Assembly: GCF_006538325.1 (NCBI RefSeq)
Contig: NZ_BJKK01000024.1
Span: 1 to 51,397 of the forward strand
Length of the DNA stretch: 51,397 nt
Origin: Alteromonas sp. KUL42
Lineage (GTDB): Bacteria; Pseudomonadota; Gammaproteobacteria; Enterobacterales; Alteromonadaceae
Direction of reading: 5' to 3'
Part shown: piece by piece, positions 26,740 through 36,443 of the stretch
Layout of the letters: each line of letters begins with the position of its first letter
Position numbering within the stretch: the stretch's first letter is position 1
The notes under the pieces: generated by a model
Database searches by the model: none
What the model saw: the letters and a program-made list of their open reading frames with translations, nothing else
Told to the model about the DNA's origin: nothing
Translations under genes and position numbers: made by a program

Positions 26740-27462
26740 ATGGGTCAGGAAACCTCCAAAATTCTCGTTGTTGATGATGACATGCGTCTTCGCAGCTTGC
26801 TTGAGCGCTATTTGCTAGAGCAAGGTTATCAAGTGCGAAGTGCCGCCAATGCAGAACAAATGGACAGACTGCTTGAGCGTGAGAATTTCCACCTAATGGT
26901 GCTTGATTTGATGTTACCTGGCGAAGACGGTTTATCCATATGCCGTCGCCTGCGCCAATCTAAGAACGACATGCCCATTATTATGCTTACTGCGAAAGGC
27001 GATGAAGTTGACCGCATCATTGGCTTAGAAATGGGCGCAGATGACTATTTGCCGAAGCCGTTCAACCCGCGTGAACTTTTAGCGCGTGCGAAAGCCGTGT
27101 TACGTAGACGTAGTAGTGAAGCGCCGGGAGCACCTTCTAAAGACGTACAAATTATTGAATTTGGTGACTACAAGCTCAACCTAGCCACCCGTGAAATGTC
27201 TGCAGGGGACAAACCCCTTACATTAACCAGCGGTGAATTTGCCGTACTCAAATCTTTAGTTACGCACCCTCGTGAGCCTTTATCACGCGATAAATTAATG
27301 AACTTGGCAAGAGGGCGTGATTACAGCGCACTAGAACGCAGTATCGACGTACAAGTGTCTCGCTTGCGCAGAATGCTTGAAGCCGACCCAGCCAATCCCC
27401 GTTATATTCAAACGGTATGGGGTTTAGGTTACGTCTTCGTACCCGATGGTGAGCAAGCGTAG
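26740..27462 (+). CDS. ompR: Response regulator OmpR
   Basis: 240 residues. The receiver domain has the acidic pair in KILVVDDDMRL, the phosphoryl-acceptor Asp56 in LMVLDLMLPGEDG, and LTAKGDEVDRIIGLEMGADD with the conserved Lys-Pro in YLPKPFNPREL. The C-terminal winged helix has LTLTSGEFAVLKSLVTHP and the recognition part ERSIDVQVSRLRRMLEADP, very close to E. coli OmpR. It regulates porins and other envelope genes in response to osmolarity or acid. It is followed by envZ after 80 bases. Confidence 0.97.
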   Translation: MGQETSKILVVDDDMRLRSLLERYLLEQGYQVRSAANAEQMDRLLERENFHLMVLDLMLPGEDGLSICRRLRQSKNDMPIIMLTAKGDEVDRIIGLEMGADDYLPKPFNPRELLARAKAVLRRRSSEAPGAPSKDVQIIEFGDYKLNLATREMSAGDKPLTLTSGEFAVLKSLVTHPREPLSRDKLMNLARGRDYSALERSIDVQVSRLRRMLEADPANPRYIQTVWGLGYVFVPDGEQA

Positions 27463-27542
27463 TCTTGCAGCATCATTTACAATGAAAATAGTACATTGCA
27501 GTTCGCTGTGCACACCGTTGCACAGCCATTTACCATATAGGG

Positions 27543-28874
27543 TTGGTTATGCGCCTCATCCCTAAAAGTGCGTTTGGCCAAACCGTAATGTTAATAGGCG
27601 TATTATTGCTTATTAACCAAATCGTCTCTTATATTTCTGTTACTTACTATTTTATTCAACCAAGCTATCAGCAAATCAATAGTTTACTTGCCACGCAAGT
27701 GAAAGCGGTGTTGGCCAATGACCTTTTGGTCACAAATCAACAAACCCGCGACGACTATTACAAGAAAACACAGGTGATGGTACTTGATGAAAGCGTGGCA
27801 CGTAAAAACGGCCTTGCCAGCGCTGTTTATTATGGTTTTATGTCATCACAAGTTAGCCAACAGCTGAATCAATTGGCAGATGTGCGCATTAGTACTACCA
27901 CACAGGCCAGTGATAACCAGGCCCCCTATATTGTGTGGATTTCCCTGACTCGCTACCCAGACACGTGGATTTCAATTCCAATATCAGGCCTAAACGAAGC
28001 CAATATCTCGCCGTTAACCATGTACCTAATGGTAATTGGTATATTGAGTGTTGCCGGCGGGTGGCTATTTGTCAGACGCATGACACGGCCGTTACTCGCC
28101 TTGCAAAAAGCGGCAATTGCGGTAGGTAAAGGGGAGCATCCTGCACCACTTCGCGAGCAAGGCAGCACAGAGATGATCCAGGTAACCCGTGCGTTTAATC
28201 GAATGAATCAAGGAATAAAGCAACTTGAGAACGACCGAAACGTCATGACAGCGGGCATTTCTCATGATTTACGTACGCCGCTAACGCGGATTCGCTTGGC
28301 TTCAGAAATGCTGCCTGAAGATCAAGACTGGATAAAAGAGGGCATTGTTAACGATATAGAAGATATGAATGCCATTATCGATCAGTTCATAGACTATGCC
28401 CGTTATGATACAGAGGAAGTTACCCAAGAAACCGACCTAAATGCAGTTATTGCAGAACTTGTGCAAGCTCGCCATTTTGATGAAAAGCATCACATCGAAC
28501 TGAAATTAAATGCCATTCCGCCGTTATCATTGCGCCGTATTGCCATGAAACGAGTCATTGATAATTTGATTGAAAATGCCTTTAAGTATGGCTCAGATGA
28601 TATTGCTATCAGCAGCTATTACAACCGTCACGAGAAACGTGTGTACTGCAAAGTGCGTGACTTCGGGCCGGGTATTCCCGAAGGCGAAATTGAAAATGTA
28701 TTTATGCCTTTTGCACAAGGCGATAAAGCCAGAAACTCATCGGGCTCTGGCTTAGGCCTTGCTATTATTAGGCGTATTATTGAAGCACATGATGGCGAAG
28801 TTACACTTCGCAACCACCCTCAACAAGGCTTAGTGGCAGAGTTTTACCTGCCGTATTCTACCTTTAAAGACTAA
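27543..28874 (+). CDS. envZ: Sensor histidine kinase EnvZ
   Basis: 443 residues. It has an N-terminal membrane helix, a periplasmic domain, a second helix (about 158-178), a HAMP region, then the dimer/phosphoacceptor helix AGISHDLRTPLTRIRL with His241. The ATP-binding domain has NLIENAFKYG (N box), RDFGPGIPEGE (G1) and SSGSGLGLAI (G2). It phosphorylates and dephosphorylates OmpR. The gene is intact and in the same orientation as ompR, as in E. coli. Confidence 0.97.
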   Translation: MVMRLIPKSAFGQTVMLIGVLLLINQIVSYISVTYYFIQPSYQQINSLLATQVKAVLANDLLVTNQQTRDDYYKKTQVMVLDESVARKNGLASAVYYGFMSSQVSQQLNQLADVRISTTTQASDNQAPYIVWISLTRYPDTWISIPISGLNEANISPLTMYLMVIGILSVAGGWLFVRRMTRPLLALQKAAIAVGKGEHPAPLREQGSTEMIQVTRAFNRMNQGIKQLENDRNVMTAGISHDLRTPLTRIRLASEMLPEDQDWIKEGIVNDIEDMNAIIDQFIDYARYDTEEVTQETDLNAVIAELVQARHFDEKHHIELKLNAIPPLSLRRIAMKRVIDNLIENAFKYGSDDIAISSYYNRHEKRVYCKVRDFGPGIPEGEIENVFMPFAQGDKARNSSGSGLGLAIIRRIIEAHDGEVTLRNHPQQGLVAEFYLPYSTFKD

Positions 28875-28999
28875 ACACTTATTAACAAACAGCACTGATA
28901 ATAATGCAGACTTAATGTCAGTCGATTGGTTCGTGATGCACCTACAACTTAAGCACGTATACTTTATGCTTGTATAATTTTAGCTCGTATAAATTAAGT

Positions 29000-30166
29000 T
29001 CAGTGATACTTCACTTTTCGGCTATAGCCAACGGTTGCTAGCCACAAAATACAGCCTCCCAGTGGAATGACCCAAAACGCAGTCGTTAACGGCACAAAAT
29101 TCGCCCATAAACCGGTAGAAAAAGACGCTACCTGAACGCCAGTAGAATTCCCAATAATACAAATACCCGATAGTACAGGACCGTTATCACTATCAATATT
29201 CATGGCTGCCGAGAGCGCAAGTGGGAAAAGCCCGCCTAACCCCAAGCCCAACAAGAAGTTTCCTGCACCAATACCGTAAAGTGTTGGCATCAATTTAAGG
29301 GCAAACACACCCACAAGTGACGCCGTTGCCATTATTACCATAAGGCGATGCACTGAAACAAAACGCAACAAAAACGGAAACGTTAAGCGACTGATTACCA
29401 TGCCTAGTGTAAAGCAAGCTAAGAGGTTTCTAGATTGCTCACCACTAAACCCTAAGCCATTTTGAGCATAGCTGACAAACCAGTTGGCGTTACCAAATTC
29501 AACTGCACCATAACCAAAGGTCAACAGCCCTAAAAATATAAAAATAGGTTGTTTAATAATAGCCCCAAATGTAAGTGTTTTCTTCGGCTCGCTGGGTTGG
29601 CCTTTGGTAATTTTTGCTTGTGATCTTGCGGCAATAAAAGCATAGCAAGACAGTACTATCATCACACCTGCAAGTACTTGAATAGGAATACGCCAGCTTT
29701 CTTCAATCAAGTAAAGCAGGGTTACAAAAAATGACGCCGCAAATGTACCTAGGCTAAACATAAAATCCATAAGCCCCATCATCATGAAACGCTTCTCGGC
29801 ATACATGCGCGCAATCAATGTATGTCCAATGGTGAAAATAGTAGAGCTGACCACACCAATAAGTACCGCGAGTACCAAGAACCATTGCCAGGAAGACAAT
29901 AGCGATACAAGAAATAGCAGCACCGTATTCATTGCGAAAAGACTCGCAAGCAAAGGCATATATTCGTATCTGCTCGCATATTTCCCTCCAATAACGGCAC
30001 CTAACATCATGCCCACCGAGAAAAGTGAAAACAGCGCACCACTAATCACCTCAGACATGGCAAGATCGTCGGCAATGTCGGGAAGCAAAATACCCCACAA
30101 GATAAACAACTTACCAATTAGAAAGAAACCAGCAAAAATAACTATAGTGGCAGGTACGCGGCTCAT
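29000..30166 (-). CDS. MFS transporter
   Basis: 388 residues with 12 predicted membrane segments. The first half shows a Major Facilitator loop (GGKYASRYEYMP) near residue 60; the second half repeats the pattern. It resembles the TsgA/FucP-like branch of sugar-type transporters, but that is only a loose fit. It follows the GH31 gene on the same strand, separated by a terminator, and could import a product of the glycosidase. It is convergent with envZ, with a 125-base gap in which I see no feature. Confidence 0.8.
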   Translation of the reverse strand: MSRVPATIVIFAGFFLIGKLFILWGILLPDIADDLAMSEVISGALFSLFSVGMMLGAVIGGKYASRYEYMPLLASLFAMNTVLLFLVSLLSSWQWFLVLAVLIGVVSSTIFTIGHTLIARMYAEKRFMMMGLMDFMFSLGTFAASFFVTLLYLIEESWRIPIQVLAGVMIVLSCYAFIAARSQAKITKGQPSEPKKTLTFGAIIKQPIFIFLGLLTFGYGAVEFGNANWFVSYAQNGLGFSGEQSRNLLACFTLGMVISRLTFPFLLRFVSVHRLMVIMATASLVGVFALKLMPTLYGIGAGNFLLGLGLGGLFPLALSAAMNIDSDNGPVLSGICIIGNSTGVQVASFSTGLWANFVPLTTAFWVIPLGGCILWLATVGYSRKVKYH

Positions 30167-30205
30167 TGAGGCTCCGAAAAGAGTTTTTATCTAAACAAAC
30201 ATATA

Positions 30206-30244
30206 AAACGAAAGAGGGCGCTTAAAATGCGCCCTCTTTCGTTT
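30206..30244 (-). terminator. Strong terminator between the GH31 and MFS genes
   Basis: Perfect 16-base stem AAACGAAAGAGGGCGC / GCGCCCTCTTTCGTTT with a seven-base loop TTAAAAT. On the minus strand it is followed by T-rich DNA. It lies 17 bases after the GH31 stop. Confidence 0.9.
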
Positions 30245-30261
30245 CATGACAGAAGATAAGC

Positions 30262-32733
30262 TTACAGAATTTTAATCTCTACAGATTGCTGGTAGTCGCA
30301 GGAAATTGCAAGTGAAAGCGTTTTCCCTTTTTCATTCCATTGGCTCGAAACACGCTTTCCATCAACTAAAACGGCATTTGGTGACTCAGCCAGACCATGT
30401 ATAACCCAAGTAATATTTCGTTGTTGAGGCATACCAACATAGCTGCCTTGGCTGGTTAGGTTTAGCGTAAGCCCGTCTTTCGCCACTGTTGATGCCGACA
30501 TTACGAGCTTCGTATAAAGCTCTTTATCAATAGCGTTCGGGTTGTGACCATCGTCTTCAAACATGGTATAGCTTGCTTTAGATACTGCTTTGTCGTGCCA
30601 ATAGTGAATGGTTAACGCGCTTGGGTCGTAATGTTCTGTACGTGAAATAGCTTCCGACATAGGAACAAAACTACCGGCCTTCACCCATACAGGTAGAGTT
30701 TCTTGTGTAAGGGGATAGTCTACGCTTTGGCTGCCTACATAGCGAGTATCAGAGAAAAAGTCGAACCAAACGCCTTCAGGTAAAGCAACTTGCCATTTGT
30801 CTTGGTTGGGCTCGGTCACAGGAGACACCAAGAAGCTATCGCCCCACAGGTAACTGTTGGTTTCTTCAAACCATTGGCTTTGGTCAAATGACATTGCCAA
30901 TGGGCGCATAAGCGGCGTGCCATTTATGGCGTTTTCAAACGCCAACGAGTAATTATAAGGCAGCATGGCGTAGCGCAACTTGATAAAGTCTCGCGCAATG
31001 GATTTTACAGGGTTATCATGGAAAACCGGCTCTGGGGCGATATTATCTTGCGCATGAGGTCGAAATACCGGTGTAAAAGTACCAAACTGAAGCCAACGCG
31101 TATAAAGCTCAGGGTCGAAATCCTCCCCACCAGCAAAACCACCTAAGTCTGAGTGGGTATAGGCCAAACCGAATGCGCTCATTTGCAAGGCAAGTTCCAC
31201 TTGAGGTTTTAATCCGTCCCAACTACGGCTAACATCGCCTGTCCACGGCACCATACCGTAACGCTGACTCCCCAAAAAACCTGAACGCATGAGAATGAAA
31301 GGGCGCGTATTAGGCTGCAATTCGCGCAGGTTGGTATACACCATTTTTGCCCACTGATGGCCATAACCATTGTGAACATCTGCACCACTAACTTTGCTGG
31401 AATGCCATAAGTGCTGAATGTCATCAGGGTGTACTTCAGGCTCACCTAAATCACCCCACCAACCTGCAACACCTTGGGCAGCCAATTTTTGGTAAAATTG
31501 CCAAAACCATTGCTGACCAGCCTCACTAAACACATCAACTAAGCCTGTATTGCCAAAGTAAAAATCGAATGTGTAGGGGCTACCGTTTTCGGTTGTCGCT
31601 AGTGCATCACCACTTACAGCACTTTCCCATTGCTTTGAAGTAGTCAGAATAAAAGGCTCAGTAATCAGTACTGTTTTAACATCTTGCTGCCGCAGCTTTG
31701 TGATCATGCTTTCGGGTTCAGGAAATGCGTTAGCATCCCACTGCAAATTCCCCATATGCCCTTTTACGTCTTTACCAAACCAGTACAAATCCAGTACCAC
31801 GGCATCAACAGGGATGTCTTGATTGTTGAACGCCGTTACGACATTTTCCACATCTTGCTGCGATTTATAGCCAAAGCGAGAGGCAAAATTGCCAAATAGC
31901 CAGCGAGGAGGTAACGGCTGTTTCCCCGTTACCGCTACCGTAGACTCAATGGTGTTTTCTAAATTATCTCCCAATACAACTATGTAGCTTGCGCGACCAC
32001 CTTTGGCGCTGAATAACAACTCTTTGGCGTTGCTACTACCTATATCCAATTCGCCCGATGCAGTGTTATCAAACAACACACTGTAGTGTTTTGAAGACAT
32101 CACAGCAGACAACCCATAGTACATTTGGTTTGACGATGTGGTATAGCCGTAGTGGGCCTTATTGTATAAAGGCATACGATGACCACGACGATCCATGCCC
32201 AAAATTCGCTGACCACCACCATAGAGCTTTTCATTCTCGTCTAGTGTCATAGACAGCGTAACGCCTTCATTGGTGATACCAAGGCCATTTTTTTCCTTAG
32301 CAACCACATTGCCATTTACCTTATAGGTGATCACATGAGTTTGCTTGTTTATGGCAGCTTCAATACTTCCCGAACTTATAACAATTGAATCGTTTAACTC
32401 ATGTACTTTAGGCGTGATTACATGGCTATTTAATTGTTCGGTAGGTAGCGCCATGGAGGGCAAGTTATTATAAACAGCGCCGTTGTCATCTGTTGTGTAA
32501 GTGACCTGAAAGCTGTTATGACCTAATACTGTTACCGTGAAATCATTCGTGGTGGTTTTTACTGAAAGGGTATTGTCGCTCAAGCTAAATTGCTCTACCT
32601 CCGCCAAAGCAACAGAAGAGACAAATACGCTAGTAATTGCTAAGGACGATAGATATGCGCACGATTTAAGTAGAGGCCACTTAGGTATGAGACTGGTCGA
32701 TGTTAACGCGGTGTGCTTTTGCCATTTAATCAT
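30262..32733 (-). CDS. Exported GH31 glycoside hydrolase (alpha-glucosidase/transglucosidase type)
   Basis: 823 residues from the ATG at 32733, chosen because AAGG sits seven bases upstream; a start nine codons earlier has no such site. A signal peptide (SSLAITSVFVSSVALA) is present. The GH31 barrel has the nucleophile in GWWGDLGEPE, the acid/base Asp in PWTGDVSRSWDGL, then HSDLGGFAGG and FTPVFRPHAQD. The N-terminal beta-sandwich and C-terminal beta domains are in place. The GEPE version of the nucleophile motif is also found in periplasmic alpha-transglucosylases, so maltodextrin transfer rather than plain hydrolysis is possible. A strong terminator follows. Confidence 0.9.
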   Translation of the reverse strand: MIKWQKHTALTSTSLIPKWPLLKSCAYLSSLAITSVFVSSVALAEVEQFSLSDNTLSVKTTTNDFTVTVLGHNSFQVTYTTDDNGAVYNNLPSMALPTEQLNSHVITPKVHELNDSIVISSGSIEAAINKQTHVITYKVNGNVVAKEKNGLGITNEGVTLSMTLDENEKLYGGGQRILGMDRRGHRMPLYNKAHYGYTTSSNQMYYGLSAVMSSKHYSVLFDNTASGELDIGSSNAKELLFSAKGGRASYIVVLGDNLENTIESTVAVTGKQPLPPRWLFGNFASRFGYKSQQDVENVVTAFNNQDIPVDAVVLDLYWFGKDVKGHMGNLQWDANAFPEPESMITKLRQQDVKTVLITEPFILTTSKQWESAVSGDALATTENGSPYTFDFYFGNTGLVDVFSEAGQQWFWQFYQKLAAQGVAGWWGDLGEPEVHPDDIQHLWHSSKVSGADVHNGYGHQWAKMVYTNLRELQPNTRPFILMRSGFLGSQRYGMVPWTGDVSRSWDGLKPQVELALQMSAFGLAYTHSDLGGFAGGEDFDPELYTRWLQFGTFTPVFRPHAQDNIAPEPVFHDNPVKSIARDFIKLRYAMLPYNYSLAFENAINGTPLMRPLAMSFDQSQWFEETNSYLWGDSFLVSPVTEPNQDKWQVALPEGVWFDFFSDTRYVGSQSVDYPLTQETLPVWVKAGSFVPMSEAISRTEHYDPSALTIHYWHDKAVSKASYTMFEDDGHNPNAIDKELYTKLVMSASTVAKDGLTLNLTSQGSYVGMPQQRNITWVIHGLAESPNAVLVDGKRVSSQWNEKGKTLSLAISCDYQQSVEIKIL

Positions 32734-32877
32734 GCTAAAACCTTTTAATTGCTTCAGCACAGCGACAACCTAAGCGCTTACTGAACCTTCACGAGTAGTT
32801 GTTGAATAATAACCAGTGGGGGAGCCAACTTAAATAAACATACGTATTCATTATGTTAATTTTGTTAACGTTTGGGT

Positions 32878-32904
32878 AAAAAAAGCCCGCAACACGGTGC
32901 GGGC
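32878..32904 (-). terminator. Intrinsic terminator of pckA
   Basis: On the minus strand, GCCCGCACC-GTGT-TGCGGGC followed by a T7 run, 80 bases after the pckA stop. The rest of the 250-base gap up to the GH31 start must hold the GH31 promoter, which I cannot place with confidence. Confidence 0.9.
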
Positions 32905-32983
32905 AAAACATCAATCACGTTGAGTGTGATGAACGTTGGGAAGGGGTAAACTATAGTAACTCCTAATGTTAATAGGTTGGCTG

Positions 32984-34546
32984 TTAGTTGCCTGGGCCAG
33001 CCTTAACAATAGCGTCACTCACATTGTATTTTTCAAAGTTCTGCTTAAAGTCATTAACCAAGTTGGCGGCAAACTCATCGTACTTAGCTTTATCAGCCCA
33101 TGTGTTCTGTGGTACCAACAAATTGCTATCAACACCAGGAATAGCAACAGGTACATCAAGGTTTAGCGCATCAATGTGCTGTGTTTCAACACCTGCTAAT
33201 TCACCTGAAACAATGGCATCGATGATCGCGCGTGTCGTTGGAATATCGAAACGACTTCCAGTACCGTATGGGCCGCCAGTCCAACCTGTATTTACCAAGT
33301 AAACTTTTGCGCCAAACGCCTTAACTCGTTTAATTAATAGCTCAGCATAAACACCGGCTGGACGCGGGAAGAAAGGTGCGCCAAAACAAGTAGAGAATGT
33401 TGATTCAATGTCACTGGTAGAACCAATTTCTGTTGAACCTACTTTCGCTGTGTAACCGCTTAAGAAGTGGTATGCCGCAGCTTCTTCGCTTAGCACTGAA
33501 ACTGGAGGTAATACACCGCTTACATCACAAGTTAAGAATACCACTGAGCGTGGCTCACCACCGCGATTCTCTGCCACACGTTTTTCAATATGGCTTAACG
33601 GGTAAGCTGCACGTGAGTTCTGAGTAAGACTTGTGTCTGTGTAATCAGGCGTACGCGTTTCATCAAGTACAACATTTTCCAAAATGGTACCGAACTTAAT
33701 TGCGTTCCAAATTACAGGCTCGTTTTTTTCTGATAGGTCGATACATTTAGCGTAACACCCACCTTCAATATTAAACACGCTACCTGGCGCCCAACCGTGC
33801 TCATCATCACCAATTAAGAAGCGCTTAGGATCAGCAGAAAGGGTTGTTTTACCTGTGCCTGAAAGACCAAAGAACAAAGTAACATCGCCGTCTTCGCCAA
33901 CATTCGCTGAACAGTGCATTGGCAATACATCTTTCGCAGGTAACAGGAAGTTTTGAACCGAAAACATGGCTTTTTTCATTTCACCGGCATAACGCATTCC
34001 AGCAATTAGTACGCGCTTTTTAGCGAAGTTGATAATTACTGTGCCATCGCTATTCGTACCGTCGCGCTCAGGTTCACAAGTAAAGCCCGGTACATTCATA
34101 ATTTGCCAAGGTTGATCACCTTTTTCATTCCACGTTTCTGGAATAATGAATAAGTTACGTGCAAATACATGCTGCCATGCGGTTTGCGTTCTTACTTCTA
34201 GTGACAACGCATGCTCTGGATCCGAACCAACTTGTAGGTGAGAAAGAAAGTGTTCTTGGGTCGACAGATAAGCCTCTACTCGATCCCACAACGCGTCGAA
34301 CTTGTCAGCATCGAAAGGCTTGTTGACCTTACCCCAATCGATATCATTCTCTGTGGATGCTTCTTTTACTATGAAGCGATCGTTCGGTGAACGGCCCGTA
34401 CGCTTACCCGTTTCAACAACAAGTGCACCATTTTTATCTAGTACACCTTCGCCGCGCTTTACGGCGCGCTCAATTAATTCTGCATTTGGCAGGTCGGTAA
34501 GTGGAGTTACTTTCAAATCCGTTTGAAGTGAGGCTGCTGCGGTCAT
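32984..34546 (-). CDS. pckA: ATP-dependent phosphoenolpyruvate carboxykinase
   Basis: 520 residues. It converts oxaloacetate and ATP to PEP, CO2 and ADP, the first step of gluconeogenesis. Marks include TGRSPNDRFIV near the N-terminus, MHCSANVGEDGDVTLFFG, the kinase P-loop GLSGTGKTTLS, LIGDDEHGW with metal ligands, and YTAKVGSTE later. It fits growth on acids and amino acids. In gammaproteobacteria it lies beside hslO-hslR, as here, and usually near envZ-ompR. Confidence 0.97.
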   Translation of the reverse strand: MTAAASLQTDLKVTPLTDLPNAELIERAVKRGEGVLDKNGALVVETGKRTGRSPNDRFIVKEASTENDIDWGKVNKPFDADKFDALWDRVEAYLSTQEHFLSHLQVGSDPEHALSLEVRTQTAWQHVFARNLFIIPETWNEKGDQPWQIMNVPGFTCEPERDGTNSDGTVIINFAKKRVLIAGMRYAGEMKKAMFSVQNFLLPAKDVLPMHCSANVGEDGDVTLFFGLSGTGKTTLSADPKRFLIGDDEHGWAPGSVFNIEGGCYAKCIDLSEKNEPVIWNAIKFGTILENVVLDETRTPDYTDTSLTQNSRAAYPLSHIEKRVAENRGGEPRSVVFLTCDVSGVLPPVSVLSEEAAAYHFLSGYTAKVGSTEIGSTSDIESTFSTCFGAPFFPRPAGVYAELLIKRVKAFGAKVYLVNTGWTGGPYGTGSRFDIPTTRAIIDAIVSGELAGVETQHIDALNLDVPVAIPGVDSNLLVPQNTWADKAKYDEFAANLVNDFKQNFEKYNVSDAIVKAGPGN

Positions 34547-34904
34547 GGCTGTTACCCTATATGTAATTTTTCAAAAGCACTTTCAAAAAAGTATCACTGC
34601 TGTGAGTGTAAAGTAAACAAGCGACAACAAGCATTTATTCTACCCATAGTCATCATTCAGCACCATTAACTTTCACAAATATTGTAATTTAATTACAGGG
34701 TAAGGGTTTTACCTTCAATAATTGGCAAAATTCACTTTAGATATGACAAGAATGATCGATTGTTTTCTTAAATAAAAAAATCACAACAAAAATGAAAATT
34801 ATAGAAATTAGATTACTAGTATTGTTGGCATTGCACTATCCGCATGACCAACCATAACCAATGAGCAATTTTTGACCAGCAGTTAACGGAGGTTTAGAAC
34901 AATA

Positions 34905-34928
34905 ATGAAGAGTATGTTTGGCTTATGA
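34905..34928 (+). other. Seven-codon mini-ORF with good ribosome-binding site
   Basis: ATG AAG AGT ATG TTT GGC TTA TGA, with GGAGG 10 bases upstream, followed six bases later by a hairpin. It may be a leader-type peptide or the scar of a deleted gene. It sits in the 441-base gap between pckA and hslO, where I find no other gene. Confidence 0.25.
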
Positions 34929-34933
34929 ATACC

Positions 34934-34974
34934 TAGAACGCACTCGCTCCACGCTAAGATGAGAGTGCGTTCTA
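34934..34974. other. Long-stem hairpin after hslO
   Basis: Perfect 12-base stem TAGAACGCACTC / GAGTGCGTTCTA with a 17-base loop, 14 bases after the hslO stop on the minus strand. No T-run follows on either strand, so termination is uncertain; RNA 3' end protection is also possible. Confidence 0.5.
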
Positions 34975-34987
34975 AAGTGGTAGCAAA

Positions 34988-35887
34988 CTACTGATTAGAT
35001 GATGGGGCGCTTACATTACCATTGTGAATGGCTTCTACATCAATACTGTCAAAGCGATACTCTGTATGACAATACTGACAATTCATCTTGATTGCTCCTT
35101 CTTCTTCAATAATGGCAAGCAACTCAGACTTATCGACATGACGTAGCGCTTCGGCACTGCGTTCTTTTGAACATGTGCATGCAAACGACACCGCTTTAGC
35201 CGGGAACAGTTCAACTTCTTCTTGGTGATACAAGCGGTGAAGAATTTCTTCCACCGACAATGTGAACATTTCTTCTTTGGTCAATGTTTCAGTTAACGTT
35301 GAGATATGTGCGAACTCATTGGCTTGTGACACATCCGTGGCACTAGAATCAGTGGGTAATACTTGTAGTAATATGCCCGACGCCTTAGCGTTTTTCGGAT
35401 CATCCAAATCAGTCATCAAATGAACGCGCGTAGCAAGCTGTTCCGATTGACCGAAATACTCTTCAATACATTGGGCAAGGCTTGGCTTATCGAGTGCCAC
35501 AACACCTTGATAACGTTCACCTTCATCTGGTGTGATAGTGATCACAAGCACTGCTTGTGAAAGTAAGTCAGAAAAGCTTTCTGGCAACTCGCTCAACGTT
35601 TCGTCCCAACGCGCTACACCGCGCAACGTTTGCTCGTGCGTTGCATTTAACACCGCGTAGCTTACCGGGCCTTTGCTTTGAATTTGTAATGAAATTTCAC
35701 CTTTGAATTTCAATGTTGCAGTAAGTAATGAAGTAGCGGCAGCCATCTCGCCCAATAGCGTCTGAATTTGCACTGGGTATTCGTAGCTATGCACAATTTG
35801 ATTTAAACTTTCATCTAAACGTACAAGTTCACCGCGCACGTTGGCTTGGTTGAACATAAAGCGGTGTAATTTGTCGAAATCACTCAT
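34988..35887 (-). CDS. hslO: Redox-regulated chaperone Hsp33
   Basis: 299 residues. Hsp33 is a cytosolic holdase that is switched on by oxidation. The N-terminal domain has LGEMAAATSLLTATLKF and the central YEYPVQIQ.. folding region. The C-terminal redox zinc switch is complete: FACTCSKERS (C-x-C) and MNCQYCHTEY (C-x2-C). It is followed upstream by hslR with 23 bases between, so the two heat-shock genes are one operon. Confidence 0.97.
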   Translation of the reverse strand: MSDFDKLHRFMFNQANVRGELVRLDESLNQIVHSYEYPVQIQTLLGEMAAATSLLTATLKFKGEISLQIQSKGPVSYAVLNATHEQTLRGVARWDETLSELPESFSDLLSQAVLVITITPDEGERYQGVVALDKPSLAQCIEEYFGQSEQLATRVHLMTDLDDPKNAKASGILLQVLPTDSSATDVSQANEFAHISTLTETLTKEEMFTLSVEEILHRLYHQEEVELFPAKAVSFACTCSKERSAEALRHVDKSELLAIIEEEGAIKMNCQYCHTEYRFDSIDVEAIHNGNVSAPSSNQ

Positions 35888-35910
35888 AGGTTATCCTGTC
35901 GCGCAGCTCT

Positions 35911-36315
35911 CTATTGCTGCTTAAATTTAATGATCTGTCTTCGTTGTTTCTTGTCTGGACGATGCTCGGGCTTCGGACTGTGAAACGCGTTCATCTTTCG
36001 CGCCACTTGGTTCTCTTCACGTTTTGTTACACTTTCAGCCGTCTCTTCAAAAAGGGCTTGTGCCAAGGGTGCGCTCAATCGCTTGTCGCTAATGCCGAGA
36101 ACGATTATTTCCTTTAAATCCCATCCAGACGGAACTTTTATGCTTGCACCCAACTCTACGTGCTTACCAGGTTTGGCACGTTGTCCGTTGTATTGGACCT
36201 TGCCCGACTGCACCATATCGCGCGCAATAGCTCGGGTTTTGAAAAACCTTGCGGCCCATAGCCACTTGTCCAGCCTGACATTTTGTGTTGTATTGTTGCT
36301 ATCCGTTTGGCTCAT
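35911..36315 (-). CDS. hslR: Hsp15, S4-domain RNA-binding heat-shock protein
   Basis: 134 residues. The S4 domain is VRLDKWLWAARFFKTRAIAR followed by GKVQYNGQRAKPGKHVELG. The C-terminus is very basic (HRPDKKQRRQIIKFKQQ). Hsp15 binds 50S subunits that carry a stalled nascent chain and helps recycle them. It is in operon with hslO and divergent from gspC, 128 bases apart. Confidence 0.95.
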   Translation of the reverse strand: MSQTDSNNTTQNVRLDKWLWAARFFKTRAIARDMVQSGKVQYNGQRAKPGKHVELGASIKVPSGWDLKEIIVLGISDKRLSAPLAQALFEETAESVTKREENQVARKMNAFHSPKPEHRPDKKQRRQIIKFKQQ

Positions 36316-36443
36316 GTAATAATTTCGTAATGGTGTAGCTTTAGAGTTGTGACCCCCACCTTTACTAGGCTATCATGGGTTCGCTAAAGCGCGGTTAACC
36401 AAAAATTCACTTAATTATAAAAAGCAGTACCATCAGTGGCAGC

